Positions 33,359-46,600 of a DNA stretch of 64,000 nt are shown here, piece by piece (position 1 is the stretch's first letter; every line of letters begins with the position of its first letter). The notes under the pieces are model-generated. The model had not been told where the DNA came from. It did no database searches and saw nothing but the letters and a program-made list of their open reading frames with translations. Position numbers and translations under genes: made by a program. This stretch comes from Hofstenia miamia. Its lineage: Eukaryota; Xenacoelomorpha; Acoela; Hofsteniidae. The stretch covers positions 36,740-100,739 of the forward strand of contig CABFPE010000401.1 of assembly GCA_900660155.1 (NCBI GenBank), read 5' to 3'.

Positions 33359-34579
33359 TAGAGAGTGACAATATCAAGTAAATATGGATCCGAACCCTCC
33401 CCAATTGGAATATTTACTAACCGAACCCGACCCGAAACTTTGAATTTGATTTGAGTTTTTGGATATTTGTCCAATCAAATTACCATTACCATTAATCATT
33501 TACTGATAGGGGAAACAGATACTCATTGGTATTACTTAACGTGTATCTGAATCCGACCTTAATATTTGATACCCGAACTCAATCCGATACCCGAAATTGG
33601 GTCGGGTTTATCGGGTACCCGATGTTACTTTCTATTCAACACATTACCACTGGTGGACATAAATCCATGTAAACGAGTGCGTCAGTAACTTTAAAAGTAC
33701 ATTAACCACTATCACGCATCTTTAAAGTCTCTGCAAGTCTTTGATTTCTTAAAATGTGCTTTTCAGATGTGCATTCTGAGATAATAACGCAATGTTTTAG
33801 GATATGAAATTACGATTTTCTATTGAACAACTTATATTAAAACATGATATCATTGTAAAAATTTAATTGTTTTTAATTAAATGTGATGTTGCTATTAAGC
33901 GTTAAGCATTTTCATGATGAAATTCAAATTGTTTCCAATTTGCAATATTCCAAAGAATTGCTTTACTTTACTTTAACGCTGCTTAAAACGCTGCTTTTAA
34001 GTCTTTGCAAGTGCGTATAGTTCTTACAAAGTGTGTGCATCTTTGGCGTTTAAAGGTATTGACAAACTAATCAACATGGAAGTAAACGCTTCTCAGCTCC
34101 GCACAAAGTAATTCGCAAAAGCACTAAGGGAAAACCAACTAACGCAATTCTATGTTACTTACATGAATGTCTATCCCCTCAATATATCAATTTCAAACTG
34201 TTTTCACTGACATTTCTTGTAGCGAGGGACAATAAGAGTTAAGCACAGACCCGAAACTAACCTGTAGATTTACTACCACAACCAGTTCCAACCCGAAAAG
34301 TAAACTTCGATTCGCAATGTCTAACGGCTTAGGTCTCTCTCTCTTCGCAATCAAATGATGATTATCATAAGTCATTTTCTGATGAGGTAAAAATAGTGTT
34401 TTATTGTTGTTACTTAAGATGCTGGATTTTGTTCAATTCCAATAGTGACTAATATTAGTAGCTTTTTGCTCAACCACTCTGAGCTTCGAAGCCGAACTCG
34501 GTCCGAAGCGGAAATGTGATACCCGACCCGGTACCCGAAATAGGTTCGTGCTTAATCGGGCACCCAATGTCACTCTCTA
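33359..34579. mobile_element. 1.2-kb MITE-like element with TAGAGAGTGACA ends
   Basis: The left end TAGAGAGTGACAATATC and the right end (opposite strand) TAGAGAGTGACATTGGG are inverted copies. Both subterminal regions carry GGGTACCCGA-, ACCCGACCC- and CCCGAAA-type words, and a diverged third copy of the end (GATGTTACTTTCTA) sits inside near 33622, hinting at a nested or compound element. No transposase frame. Flanking 8-mers do not match, so a target duplication is not confirmed. Confidence 0.5.
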
Positions 34580-36230
34580 ATTCCTTGATCCCGTTTGATT
34601 TCAGTATTCAATCTCTTGCATTTGTTTCACAGATTATTATTTTAATAAATATTTCTTACTTTTTAGCAAATAGACGTTCCTGCTAATACAATTACTACTA
34701 CTAACTAATCTCGATTAGCACCAAATTATTCTGTTTAGTAGGTAAGGTGTTATAATATTGGAAAAATAGTTTTTCCAATATTTCACTTTAACTTAGGAAA
34801 TATTCTCGTATTTCATTTTTCGAATTTGTAGATGATTCCAAACGCAAGGGCATTTCATTAAAGATCTCCGCTGCTTTCACAAAAAATGATTTAGCAGTGA
34901 GGCAGTTTTTGATTCTATTGTTCTTAGTAACTCTTTTCAATCTTGGGTTGAATTTTAAATTGAAACTTATTTTATTTAAATAATAGAATGTTTCTTTAAC
35001 AGTGTATTAATAAAATAAATGAGATTTACAAGAATTATCTTGTATGTAGTTATGTATTTCCATAAAGTAAGTTGCGATTCCGACTAAATGTGCACGGCAA
35101 TAATGGATATAGAATGTTTTGGTAGTAATTTGCTTTATAGATTTATGCAACTAATTATCGCCTAAAACTAAAGAAATAACTAAGATTGAAGATTTTCAGA
35201 AAAAATTGAAATAGAATTGTCATCATAGATTAAACTAATATTGCTCAGAGATTTCTGTAACTTTTTGTTGGTTTTTTCCTAAAATTGTTAAGCGTTTTCA
35301 TCTCACAAATTCATAAAATCTCAAACGTCTGCTTATATTTTAATCCTTCGCTTAGACTTCTATGTTGCCATTGATATTATTGTAATCTAAAATGAGATAA
35401 TGGCGAATGTTGGCATAACTAACAACGATTTATCAATATGTTCAATCTCCACGTATTTTATTATTAACTGGGCATGGCAAAATTGAACTGCCAATTTTGC
35501 AAAGAAATCGATGATTGCAATTAGCCATTTGCATGAAACAAACCTTAAGAAAAAGTTAACCACAAGAAGAGCACTTACATTCTGCTACATTTTTATCTAA
35601 AATAATTCTATATGAAGATGAAATTTATGTTTATTTGAATTTTTATATGTATTTTTACACTTTCTACAAAACTACTGGAGTGTCATTATAATTTTTGACA
35701 TGTTTTTCACGAATTTCATTTAAAATATTTTTAATTTCTTTTACTACAACAATTTATGTAATGCTTTTAAGAAAAAAATGTTGCTATTTAGTCACTAAAG
35801 AATAACACTATTTTTTGAAGCAAACCCCTCTTAAAATATTAAAATGCCCTGCTGAGTAATATGCTCTATCTCCAAGGTATCATATATGTCACGTTTCATA
35901 AGTTCTTCCTATCGCCAGCAGTTATTTATTAATATAAATATTGCAACAACAAATTATTTCCAGGATTGCAATTGTCGTTTTTATCATTTAGAGAACATAT
36001 TAATTTTTCTATATTCAATTACTAAAATTCTCTACCAACTTACATCAACTTACATCTGCACAAAGTAAGTGGAATTTTCATAAACGCTCTTTGCCTATAG
36101 CAGATGTTAGAAGCATTTCACCAGCCAACAATTGCAGGGCTGATTATATTTAAAGAGAACGTTTTTTGTCATTTGCAAAGTAAGTTTTCAAAAGAATTTT
36201 TTCTTGTATTTCAATACCAATAAAAACATT
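34580..36230. other. AT-rich intergenic stretch, nothing recognised
   Basis: No supported gene or repeat. Confidence 0.35.
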
Positions 36231-36297
36231 AGGCCCAAGTCAAGCAGAAGCCCGACCCAACTTTAGGCCCAACCCAATTCCAACTCTGCTTCAAGTT
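36231..36297. repeat. Terminal fragment of a CAGAGTTGGAAT-type hAT MITE
   Basis: On the minus strand, CAGAGTTGGAATTGGGTTGG begins at 36297 and is followed by GGGTCGGGCTTC words. The same end begins at 63519 and a close variant forms both ends of the element at 55215-55867. Only one end is visible here. Confidence 0.4.
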
Positions 36298-37868
36298 CGT
36301 TTTCTTGTCTTCGTTTTTGCAATACATATAACAGCAAAGTATCTTTTGGCGTCTTATCAAATTTGTGATTGAAAAATCTAAGTCAATGCAATTCTTCTCT
36401 GCATTAATGCATTAATGCTCATAGTGTCAATTTTATTGGGACATGGACACAATGTACAACTGGAACTGAAGCTAAAGTACCCTGGTTTTTGTTTTGAAAA
36501 ATAGCCCTGAAATGTTTTAATGTGTGTTGATGAATCAGTGATGTCAACTTCTATTTTACATTAAAAAATATTCAAAGGATCCTGAAAAATTTTCCTTGCT
36601 TTTAATGCTAATCTTTTTAAAGGAAATCCTTTAGAGTATCCTGTAAAAGGGTGTCCTAGACAGGCTAATTTTAGTTTGCTTTTACCAATTTAAACACCTG
36701 TCAAACGAAAGTACGATTGTGAATTTGCAGAAAATTAAAAATACCAATGTCAACTATTTTCAAAGAAACATAAATTTTAAATGTTAATAGAATTTGCATT
36801 TTCGATGAAAAGAATGCCTAGCAGTAAAACTTTATTAACTTTTAAGTAGCTAAGTGGATAAATTAGGATTTGCGGTATAACGTGGTGAGTTTTGTATTTC
36901 TGTGGTGGTAGGTGGTTGCAAAATGATGCTGTACGTGGAAGTTTAACAAAAATTTCATTCGTATATATTAATGCATTAGCCTTAATCCAGTTCTTTATTA
37001 AATCTTTCACTGGACTTTTAAGATATTGCATTTTAGACGTTCCCAAAATTGTAGAGTTCTAAATGTTTTGTGTTATGTATTGATGTTGGCCTTGAATGCT
37101 AGTCGCTTGACTTGAAACTAATACCAATTATTTGGATTTCTATGCGCATTGTTTAAAAACATATTTAATGGTTACCTGCTTTTGTAACATTGTACTGAGA
37201 TCAAATATGGTAAATTGAGTTATTAAATCTATTTCAGAAAGTTCATAAAATATTCCATCAATATTTGTTGACTAAATAAATTGTCTATGCGTTCATCCAG
37301 CCGCAGAAAAGAGGATTTTCAGCATAAACTTTGTTAAGAAACAACTTATATTCTAAGAAATAGCTTTTTTTCTTAAGCAAGAAAGAACTTTACAATAAAG
37401 CTTATAGCTAATTTTATTCAAAGGAAATTGACTGTCTGTGTAGAGAGCTTAGATTTGATTAATCTATTCTCTCCATACTAATTAGTGACATAGTTATATT
37501 CCCTACAGACATTTTTATATTTAGCCAATTAAAACTTCATTAATTCAAAAACATTTAAGCAGTTTCCTGAGATATAAAATGTAGATCACAGGACTGCTCA
37601 AAGCAAGTTAAACATAAAGAACAATTATGTTTCTATCCATTGCATCTCCACATGAATAATATGGTTTATGTTAGTTTTGTGAATTTTTTGAAGTATCGTT
37701 AGCTTTCAGTTATGTTTATCAATAAAATCAATCTAACATTAAAAAGGCTTATAATAGATTTAGCCATAAATGAAAGTACAAAAATAAAAATAATTGCATT
37801 TGTAAATAAATAATTTCATCAATTATTAATTAACATCATTCTTCTGTTAACGAACACAGTGGCAGTGA
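36298..37868. other. 3' flank of the synaptotagmin-like gene
   Basis: AT-rich. A possible minus-strand AATAAA lies at about 37413-37418, 450 bases after the stop, but others could serve. The 89-codon minus frame at 36777-37046 is unassigned and has no family motif. Confidence 0.35.
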
Positions 37869-38179
37869 TCAATCGTCAGCTCGAAGAAAATGCCACATGT
37901 TTACACCTTGGCGTTGCTTATTCAGCATTTGATTCCAATGCTCCATTTCTTTGTGTCCGGACCGTTTGCTAAGTACTATTGATCCAATTTTCTCATTCCA
38001 TTTTAGTAAATCCTTGTCCATTACGGTAACGACAACTTGCGTGTCGTCAAGTTTATTGTACGGGACATTAAACGTGAACTCCTCGTTATAAACGGGATTA
38101 AGTGATTGATACTTTGTGCGTGTTTTTACCTTTTCTATTCTTCTCGATAAGTGCATGTGGTAAAGTTTGACATAAGGAT
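37869..38179 (-). CDS. Syt7-like: Synaptotagmin-like terminal exon (second part of C2B)
   Basis: It begins after TCATTTTAG with AT completing the Asp codon of SDPYVKLY. It encodes the polybasic strand ([11 protein letters not shown]), [14 protein letters not shown], the calcium loop [14 protein letters not shown], and the WHFLRADD end. Confidence 0.9.
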
Positions 38180-40135
38180 CTAAAATGACAAAACTCATTG
38201 TCCAAAGTATCCATATTAAGAAATTCAATCATAACGTTTTGTACGATTAAAAAAATTGAAGCACTTAACCCAAATAATAAAAGGGTTCCATCAGAAAACA
38301 TCTGTTACAGTATTTCACCTTATGCGTTGGAAACAAATGTTTGGAAAATGTCCACTTAATCCTATGAACCTGCTTAAAAATGTTTTTCATATTTAGAAAA
38401 ATTCTGAGAAATATTATAAACAAAGACTCATTTCATGTTTCTAAGCCAATTGTTTTAACTTCAAGAACTGACAACATAAGTAAATTCAATGCAGGTTTGA
38501 TTATAAATTACACAAAATTTTATCTAGTTTTATAGAAAGTTTCCCAGGAACCTTTATTATGACACCCAACTTTTTGCCTCCGCGCCTTGAGATAATCCCG
38601 GCTCACTCTTCAAATACTTTAAATATATTCTGGTTAGAAATTAAAATTAATAATTTTTTCATAATTTATATTTTTGTACATGTATTTTTTGTTGATGGAA
38701 AAGTTAATTTCACTAAATTTGAGACACATAATATTTGCGAAAATATCATTCTAAATTGTATAATTGAAAATAATATTTTGAAGGGGATAATTAATATATA
38801 AATTCTTTATAATGTGGGAATATTTCATTACAGAATTAATCTAAGTAGAGGGTGACTTCTACAAGTATTGGAAACGTTCCTTCAGATATTTTTTGTGAGA
38901 TGATTTAAAACTTTGGTTTTTGGAAAATCAAGTTAAGAAATATTTGACTCTTTGTGCTAATAAATCTACAATTGCATACAGTATGTGAAAATTTAGCCTT
39001 TTAAGGAAACATCCTTTAATATTTCCTAAATTCACTTTGGTTTTCTTTGAATTCAAAACACCCTCCTTCCGTCCAAATAGTGTTGGTTGTTTAGTAAAAA
39101 ATTCATTTAAAACTGCATTTTTTAGAAATTAATGTTTATTTAATATTTTTTGGATATAAATTTAAACAAAATTTATACAACTGTAAGAATTCTACATGTA
39201 GAATTGTGTTTTAAAAAATAGCATTACTTCTCTTAAAATGAAATGAAAAGAAAATTATTCCTAATGAAGGCCAATATACACATAGGCATGTACAACATTT
39301 TAAAAATTTATTTTAATCCAACTTTTTAGTGAATTCGAAAATATATATTCCATTTTACTCACCCGGGCTATTATTTTATAAAGCATAATTAAAAGCAGTC
39401 TCACAATATAAGAAAAGTATACATTACATCTCAAGGAAATTGGTTTTTACTTTGATTTTGTCAAAATTGTCAAGTGATGACATTGCATTTGGCAAACTGT
39501 CATGAACTGAAAACTAAGCACTGCATAGAGTCAGATATTTTACAATAAAATATAATATACTTCAACTAATTATATCTAGGAAACGAATTCCTCGATTTGT
39601 TGAAGAAAACTATATAATATATTGTTGAAATTTCACTAAAATAGAATTTAATTGAAAATATTAATTTCTTAAACATAGAAACACAATTTCAATTTTTTAA
39701 AGTAATATTAATTATAAAAATAATAAAGTATATTTAGAAAGTTTCAATGAGATACCTTTCAAAGATTCTAAATATTAAGTTGAAGTTATAAATGACCATA
39801 CTATTTAAAAATATAAACTTCTTAAATATTTATTTAATAGGAAAGATTTTATATGATTGAAAATGCAATAATATTAAGAATATATGTTATTTTCATGTAT
39901 TATAATTTTCTTTTTAACAATTTGGTTGATCTATACATGCCCTTTTCTATCATTTACTTCAATAAATACCTGAAGTGCCTGAAATATCCATTGGCTTAAG
40001 ATTTCGAGCTTTTATAACATATACTGTTAAGCGTCCCGTTACAGCATTGTATTGGAGAGTTATGAGTATTTCACCTCTTTTGAACTTTTCCTAAAAATAT
40101 TTTTAAATTTCAAATTGATTTTTGCATCTTTTTTT

Positions 40136-40173
<38 letters not shown>

Positions 40174-43094
40174 GTTCTCATGTACATAAACATGTATTAA
40201 GTTTACAAACTTATTAAGAACATAAATAATGCAACTTTAATCATATGAGCTTAATTATGTCAGTAAATGTTTGTTTCTTGGTTAAGTTTATAAATTACAT
40301 ATAACTTAATAAATATATTTACTTATTGTTCTTGAGTTGCACATCTTATTCTATAATTAGTCAGATAATTGCTATTTTGTTGTGTAATCATGTTTTTCAA
40401 CTTCTTCTTAAATATTGTAAAAAATTTTTCACTTCTTCTACTGTAATCCAGTTTGTTCCATAGTGATATTGAATAATTTAGGAATCCGTTCTTCATTACT
40501 TTTCTATTATACTTAGTTTTACCAAATGTAATTGTTCTTTGATTTCAATGATTAGAAATATTCGACTTTCTTTTCTAAAATATCGATAAACATATAATAT
40601 TTTGAAGAGCTTCAATGATCTTAGATGCTATTTACAAATTATTTTTTTATTTTGGTTACTAGTTATGTTTATTCCTCATTTAAATACTTTTTCCAATTTC
40701 TATTTTGTTTTTTTCTTTAAGTTCGTTAATAAACAAAATTAGTACAAGAAATGAATAGCACACGTGATCGAAAGAGAATTACCCTCCTTTGAAGAGATTC
40801 TAATGATCTTAGATGATAGTTACACATTATTTCTTTTTTATTTATGTTGCTAATTATGTTTATTCCCCATTTAAATACTTTCTCTAATTTCGATTTTGCC
40901 TTTTTATTTAAGTTCGTTAATAAACAAGATGAGTATAAGAAATGGGATANTTTAAATACTTTCTCTAATTTCGATTTTGCCTTTTTATTTAAGTTCGTTA
41001 ATAAACAAGATGAGTACAAGAATTTTCAATGTTTTTTGATTGTTTGGAAGTTACTTTTATTTCATCTATGAGTAAAATAAGCTGTTTTGGTAAAAACTAA
41101 ATCGAATTTAGTTGCAATTTGCTGATCCTTAAAACCGTGCTTATATACAAATTCAATAATTAGATTGATAGTGCGATTAAGCTGATTAAGCCCTAGTATA
41201 TATTATGCTGTAACATTTATTTTAAAAATTAAAATTACTACCCAAAATGTATGTAATTGTACTATTTTTGTACAAAAATTAATTATGCTTACAAACTGTT
41301 TTAAATTAGTAATATACTAGTGGAAGAGAGAAATGGAGAGGCCTTTGTTTACAACAATAATGTAGTTTTTCTTTTAATAATGCACAATAAAAAATCAGAT
41401 TACTTGCAGTTTCCTTTATTAAATATTTCGAAACGCACCTCTTTATAAAAACTTAAAGCATTAAATTATCTAGTACTAATTCTTATAAAAGATCCCAAAG
41501 ATATAAGGAAAGAAATTTTTTCTAAGATTTTAATTGCAAACGATGGATCATTCAAACTAAAAAAATAAATTTTTAAAAATATGTTGTTGAAGCACTTCAA
41601 ATAGATTTGAAATTTAAACAAATTGTAGTTGTGAGGCAACAGAATTATAGCAAACAAAATAATAAAAAAGAAATTAAATTAAAAAATTTGCAAGTACTTT
41701 TAAAATTCGGTCGGACAGACATGAATTATCATAATTTATTAATTACAAAATACTGGAAAACAAAAGCCAATATATTTGGAATTTTCAATATAAATAATTA
41801 AATATTCGTATAACTTTCTAAGAAAATATTGACAAATATTGATAAATTTAATAAATGTATGTCATTCAAAAATTTCCAATTCACGCGATCATTTTTAATT
41901 AGCCAATTTTAGCATTTTATTTTTCGTGATGCTTAATTCTTATCAATTTGCTTTCATTTGAAATGTCAAAGTTCTTCAGAAGGAGACTGTGTTTGTCACG
42001 TAAAAGATTTGAAGGGTTGACTGCGATAACAGCTCTTAATCAAATAATCACAAACATCCCTGTCTTTCTCTGTCAATTCACTGCACTTGGCCTCCTTAAT
42101 GTTGCTGCAATAATTGTAAAATTTCACTTGAAAAATACGTTTTAAAAAAATTCAGACTTAAAATCACTTTGTAACATGGTTTCTGCATTTAACAAATATA
42201 ACATTATCCACTTATACACTTCTTCTGCGTGTATATTTTTATTTTAATAATTGGAAATTAAGAAGAGAATGTTTTTGAGGTTTTCATAAAATAAATTTCC
42301 TTCTACACCAATTTTGTAACTGACAAGTGAAAACTTGTTAACAATATTAAATTTTGCAGCCAATGAGTGGCGATTTCTTTTTAAAAATTATTTTCAAGAA
42401 TTCACCATGAACAAAACATTTTACTGTGTTATTCACAATTCTTAATGCAACTAAACCCATTTCACTCTATAATGACAGAGTATCTTTCAAAAATGAATCG
42501 GGGCAGAAAAATATTCTATATGAAACTACGTCTCCTTATCTTAAAATGTATTATATATTATTTTTGAATTCAATTCCTTCAATTCAATCCATTTTATAGA
42601 ATTTCAACGTTAATTCAGGTTGATATTTTTAAGTTTACACTTGTATGAATTTAATACAGATGATACATTTTTTCACATTTCGTAGTGAATAAACTTCAGC
42701 AAAACAAGAATTTAAAAATGATAAAAATTAGTTTTTAATGTTGACTTGGCTGTTTTAAATATTTTATTCAGGTCCTATTAAATCATTAACCCATGTCTAA
42801 AAAGAAATTAAATTAACCATTGCAAAAATTCTTTTTGTTCAAAGCACTTCATTTCGGAAAAGTGCATTTGTTTCATTCATTGAAAAAGGCATTAACTGTG
42901 AAACGCGCTGTGCGTTAGCAATTTCCATTCCTCATTCAAAAACTACGCAACGCACGCATTTAGTTTTCGCATATACATATATTTTTCATTAATGCTTCTT
43001 TTTAAAATATTATGAATTAATGCTTTGAGGTGCAGAAATATTCATTTAGACTCCTTTGCAACGGCTATATAGATTATATATATATATATATATG

Positions 43095-43129
<35 letters not shown>

Positions 43130-43362
43130 CCCTTTTTGCTATGGAAAATGCAAATACTTTACATTTGGCGAGAAACGGTCCGAAATTTCTAAGGCAATTT
43201 TTTCCCAAAAAACCTAGTTTTGGGGCATTGCTCCAGCAGTATTCACTCGAACTTAAATATATTCAACATAGGGGTAGGTAAATTAAAGAGAAACTACCCT
43301 GCAAATTTAAAGATTTATGTTTGGAAACGCGGTCATGTAGAGGTTTTTAGAAAACATTTAGT

Positions 43363-43394
<32 letters not shown>

Positions 43395-43665
43395 NNNNNN
43401 NNNNNNNNNNNNNNNNNNNNNNNNNNNNNNNNNNNNNNNNNNNNNNNNNNNNNNNNNNNNNNNNNNNNNNNNNNNNNNNNNNNNNNNNNNNNNNNNNNNN
43501 NNNNNNNNNNNNNNNNNNNNNNNNNNNNNNNNNNNNNNNNNNNNNNNNNNNNNNNNNNNNNNNNNNNNNNNNNNNNNNNNNNNNNNNNNNNNNNNNNNNN
43601 NNNNNNNNNNNNNNNNNNNNNNNNNNNNNNNNNNNNNNNNNNNNNNNNNNNNNNNNNNNNNNNNN

Positions 43666-43698
<33 letters not shown>

Positions 43699-46600
43699 GC
43701 CAATAGAGGTCCCTGAAAACTTAAAAAAAGATCCCCTGCCCTGTTTCCAAATCCTGGATAAAACACTGGGGTTGTCCAACGATATATTTTCTGCGTAGAA
43801 CATTTATATTATTACAACACATTATTGGTAAAATATTTGCTCAATAATTTCGCAATATATTTCAATGAAAAGCTGCTTCAAAATATTTATTCGCTTGACT
43901 TGTTATTATTGCATATTTCTTAACCTTGGTTTTAAAAATTAACTATTAATTCAAAATTTCAAACAGCATAATTATGTTGCAATTAAAAATCAAGTGATCT
44001 CTTGATAAATATAATTGAAAAAACATTAAGCGTAGTGGAAAGTTTATTTACTATAGCGAGTTTCCACTTTCTGATATTCACCAGAGTTTCTGTATGTGAA
44101 TCTAGAAATACAGATGCTTCCAAACTACACACACTAATTCTATGATATATGCAAGGAAACTCAGTCTTCACTTTAAATTATATTGTTTAAGTAATAGTGT
44201 TCATCGCGGCAACAGATATGGCCAAAAATTTTTGGCAAAACTCCGGCCCATGAAACCTTAGGCTCGACCTAAATCTGGTCCTGGCTCTATAAATAAATGC
44301 TTTGTTCGGCTCATTTTATGAACCGTCCAAAAAACTTTTTCAGTTTGTATGACCAAAGTTGGGTATCTTAGCAACTTATAATAAAATATGTACACAAATT
44401 AAAAACAAAGCTGAATCTTAGAAGAATAATTAATACTAATGTAAAATTTTAAAACGTAGTTATTTTTCTATACAATGTTTATACATTTTATGGCATTCAC
44501 CTTCAAAGCAAGTAATTTTTGAAATGGGACAATTTTTTTGAATACTTCTTCCCTAATTCAACCCGTCCCACGTCCATCTCTGTTTCGACGCTACGGATAT
44601 TATCACGAACTTTGACTTTGCTAATGGTGCTCCTCACGAGGCTTAGATGGTTTATATTTAAACAAAGAAATATTGGCGTTTAATTCTTGATCCCATAGGC
44701 CTACGCTGCTTGATTATATGAACTATAAATATGGGGAGAACTATTCAGAATTTTTACAGGGTGGTTTAGCTTAAATTCTGACCTTAAAACTACATTTCCT
44801 AAAACAAAATTTGAAATTCTTTTGAGAAATGATCTGATAAAAATTTGATCATTCGAAGCAGGCCTGATTCCATGGGTTTTTCAATGCGCTTGTACACTAA
44901 CTGCAAGCTGCTTGGTTTCTTGAAACACTTAAATCTGTATTATGACACACATAATCGTGAAAATTTACCTAACATTTTTTAGTTAGTAGCTTCCATGTTA
45001 AGTTGCTTTTATTATCTCTTTGTGATGTACATATACAATCAGTATTTTTTTAAGCGGAAAAATCACACTCATTTTTTAAACATGGCAAAATTAAGGTTTT
45101 TGAAAGATATCACTCCTACCATAAGGCATAATCACATGAATGTCGTTCGATTGCAAATTTATGATTCTTGCTAAAGAACAGAGTTGCAATATAGAGGTCT
45201 GCCAGCGCTATGAATCAGTGCTCTGGAGTATTGAAATCAAAACGGAATCATCCATATTCACTACAAAGGGATACAAGCTATATGTAGTTTAATAAATGCA
45301 AACATATGTTCAGAAAGTTTTTCTATTAATGGTATATAAGAATTTCCTGCACTGTTCTTATCTTCTTAATTAGTAACAACTAACCATAACAGAAATTCGT
45401 TAATATTTTTTATATTGAATATGGATACAAATGCACATAGAAATTTGGGCTGAGAATAAGTCGCTTAATTGATGAATAAATCACGGCTAAAAATAAATTT
45501 TAAATACTCTGCTTTATATAATTTGGTAGTGAAATTAAACAAACGGAATGACTTTCGGCGTCAGACTATAATTATCTGCTCAAAAGGTCTTTTGTCAAAT
45601 AATCGGTTTCCGCTTGAATAATTAAAAGAGGATGAGCGACCTGCACATTCGGACAATGTGATTTGACCTTATAATATTAAACGTTCTCTCCAGAGTTGCA
45701 ATGAATGTCTATAGTTATTTATACAGCATTATTAAATAAATTACTTTTGGTGAGGTGAATTTGCAAGCTTCCAGGAAGTAGAGACTTAAAATGTAATAGG
45801 TGCGTTTGAATGTTATATAATTTATTAATTTTTAAAATGTCAATCCCCAAAGTTTTAAAATGAAGATTAAACAATAGAAGTGTGAATTTACACAGAGGAG
45901 AAACAGAAATATGTCTTTGGCTATTTAATTCAATTAATAATATATTAAAGTCAAAACTTATTCATTAATTCGCTACAATTTACTCTAATCCTATTCAATG
46001 AGTCATTAGTGTAAATACTGATTTCCTCTTTGCCTTTTCTTTCTTGCACTGGAAATTTAATAGTCAAATTTAACTATGTGTACACTTGAAAGAAAATTAA
46101 ATAGCTTATTAAAGATGTTTCAAGTTTAAGACAAATATAATTGTCGGCTGAATTTATAAGGAAACCCACAATTACAAATGGTAGGGATTCCATTCTAACA
46201 TTAAATAATTGCTTTCATTGCATCCACTTTTAGGTTTGTGGTGAATTCTGATTACTGTAGTTTTGGAAATTAATTTGACTCATTGGCAATAGTTTACGAT
46301 GGTTTCATTTTACAAGCAGATTTAATTAACAAGTATCGGTAAATTTCAATACTAAATCACTTTTGATTTCTAATATCAAAAATCAGTAAATTCGATGTGA
46401 TAATTATCACTGATACCTTTGAAATTGGGTTGAGATCTTTCCACACATTATAAGGCTGCTGAAGGTCCAGCTCACACATCGGTATGTTGACTTCGCCAAT
46501 GGGATCATCTCTGCTGAACTTGTCGTAATCCAGAACCAATATGTGCAGAACTCGCTTCTGGAGCTTCTCATATGGATAGCCTATAAAGACATTCAATAAG

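Noticed and set aside
36777-37046. 89-codon minus-strand frame downstream of the synaptotagmin-like gene
   Set aside because: Slight resemblance to LINE tails but no diagnostic motif.
43220-43803. Long open frames of 139-192 codons around 43.2-43.8 kb
   Set aside because: They are made of TA repeats and a run of N; no real coding sequence.
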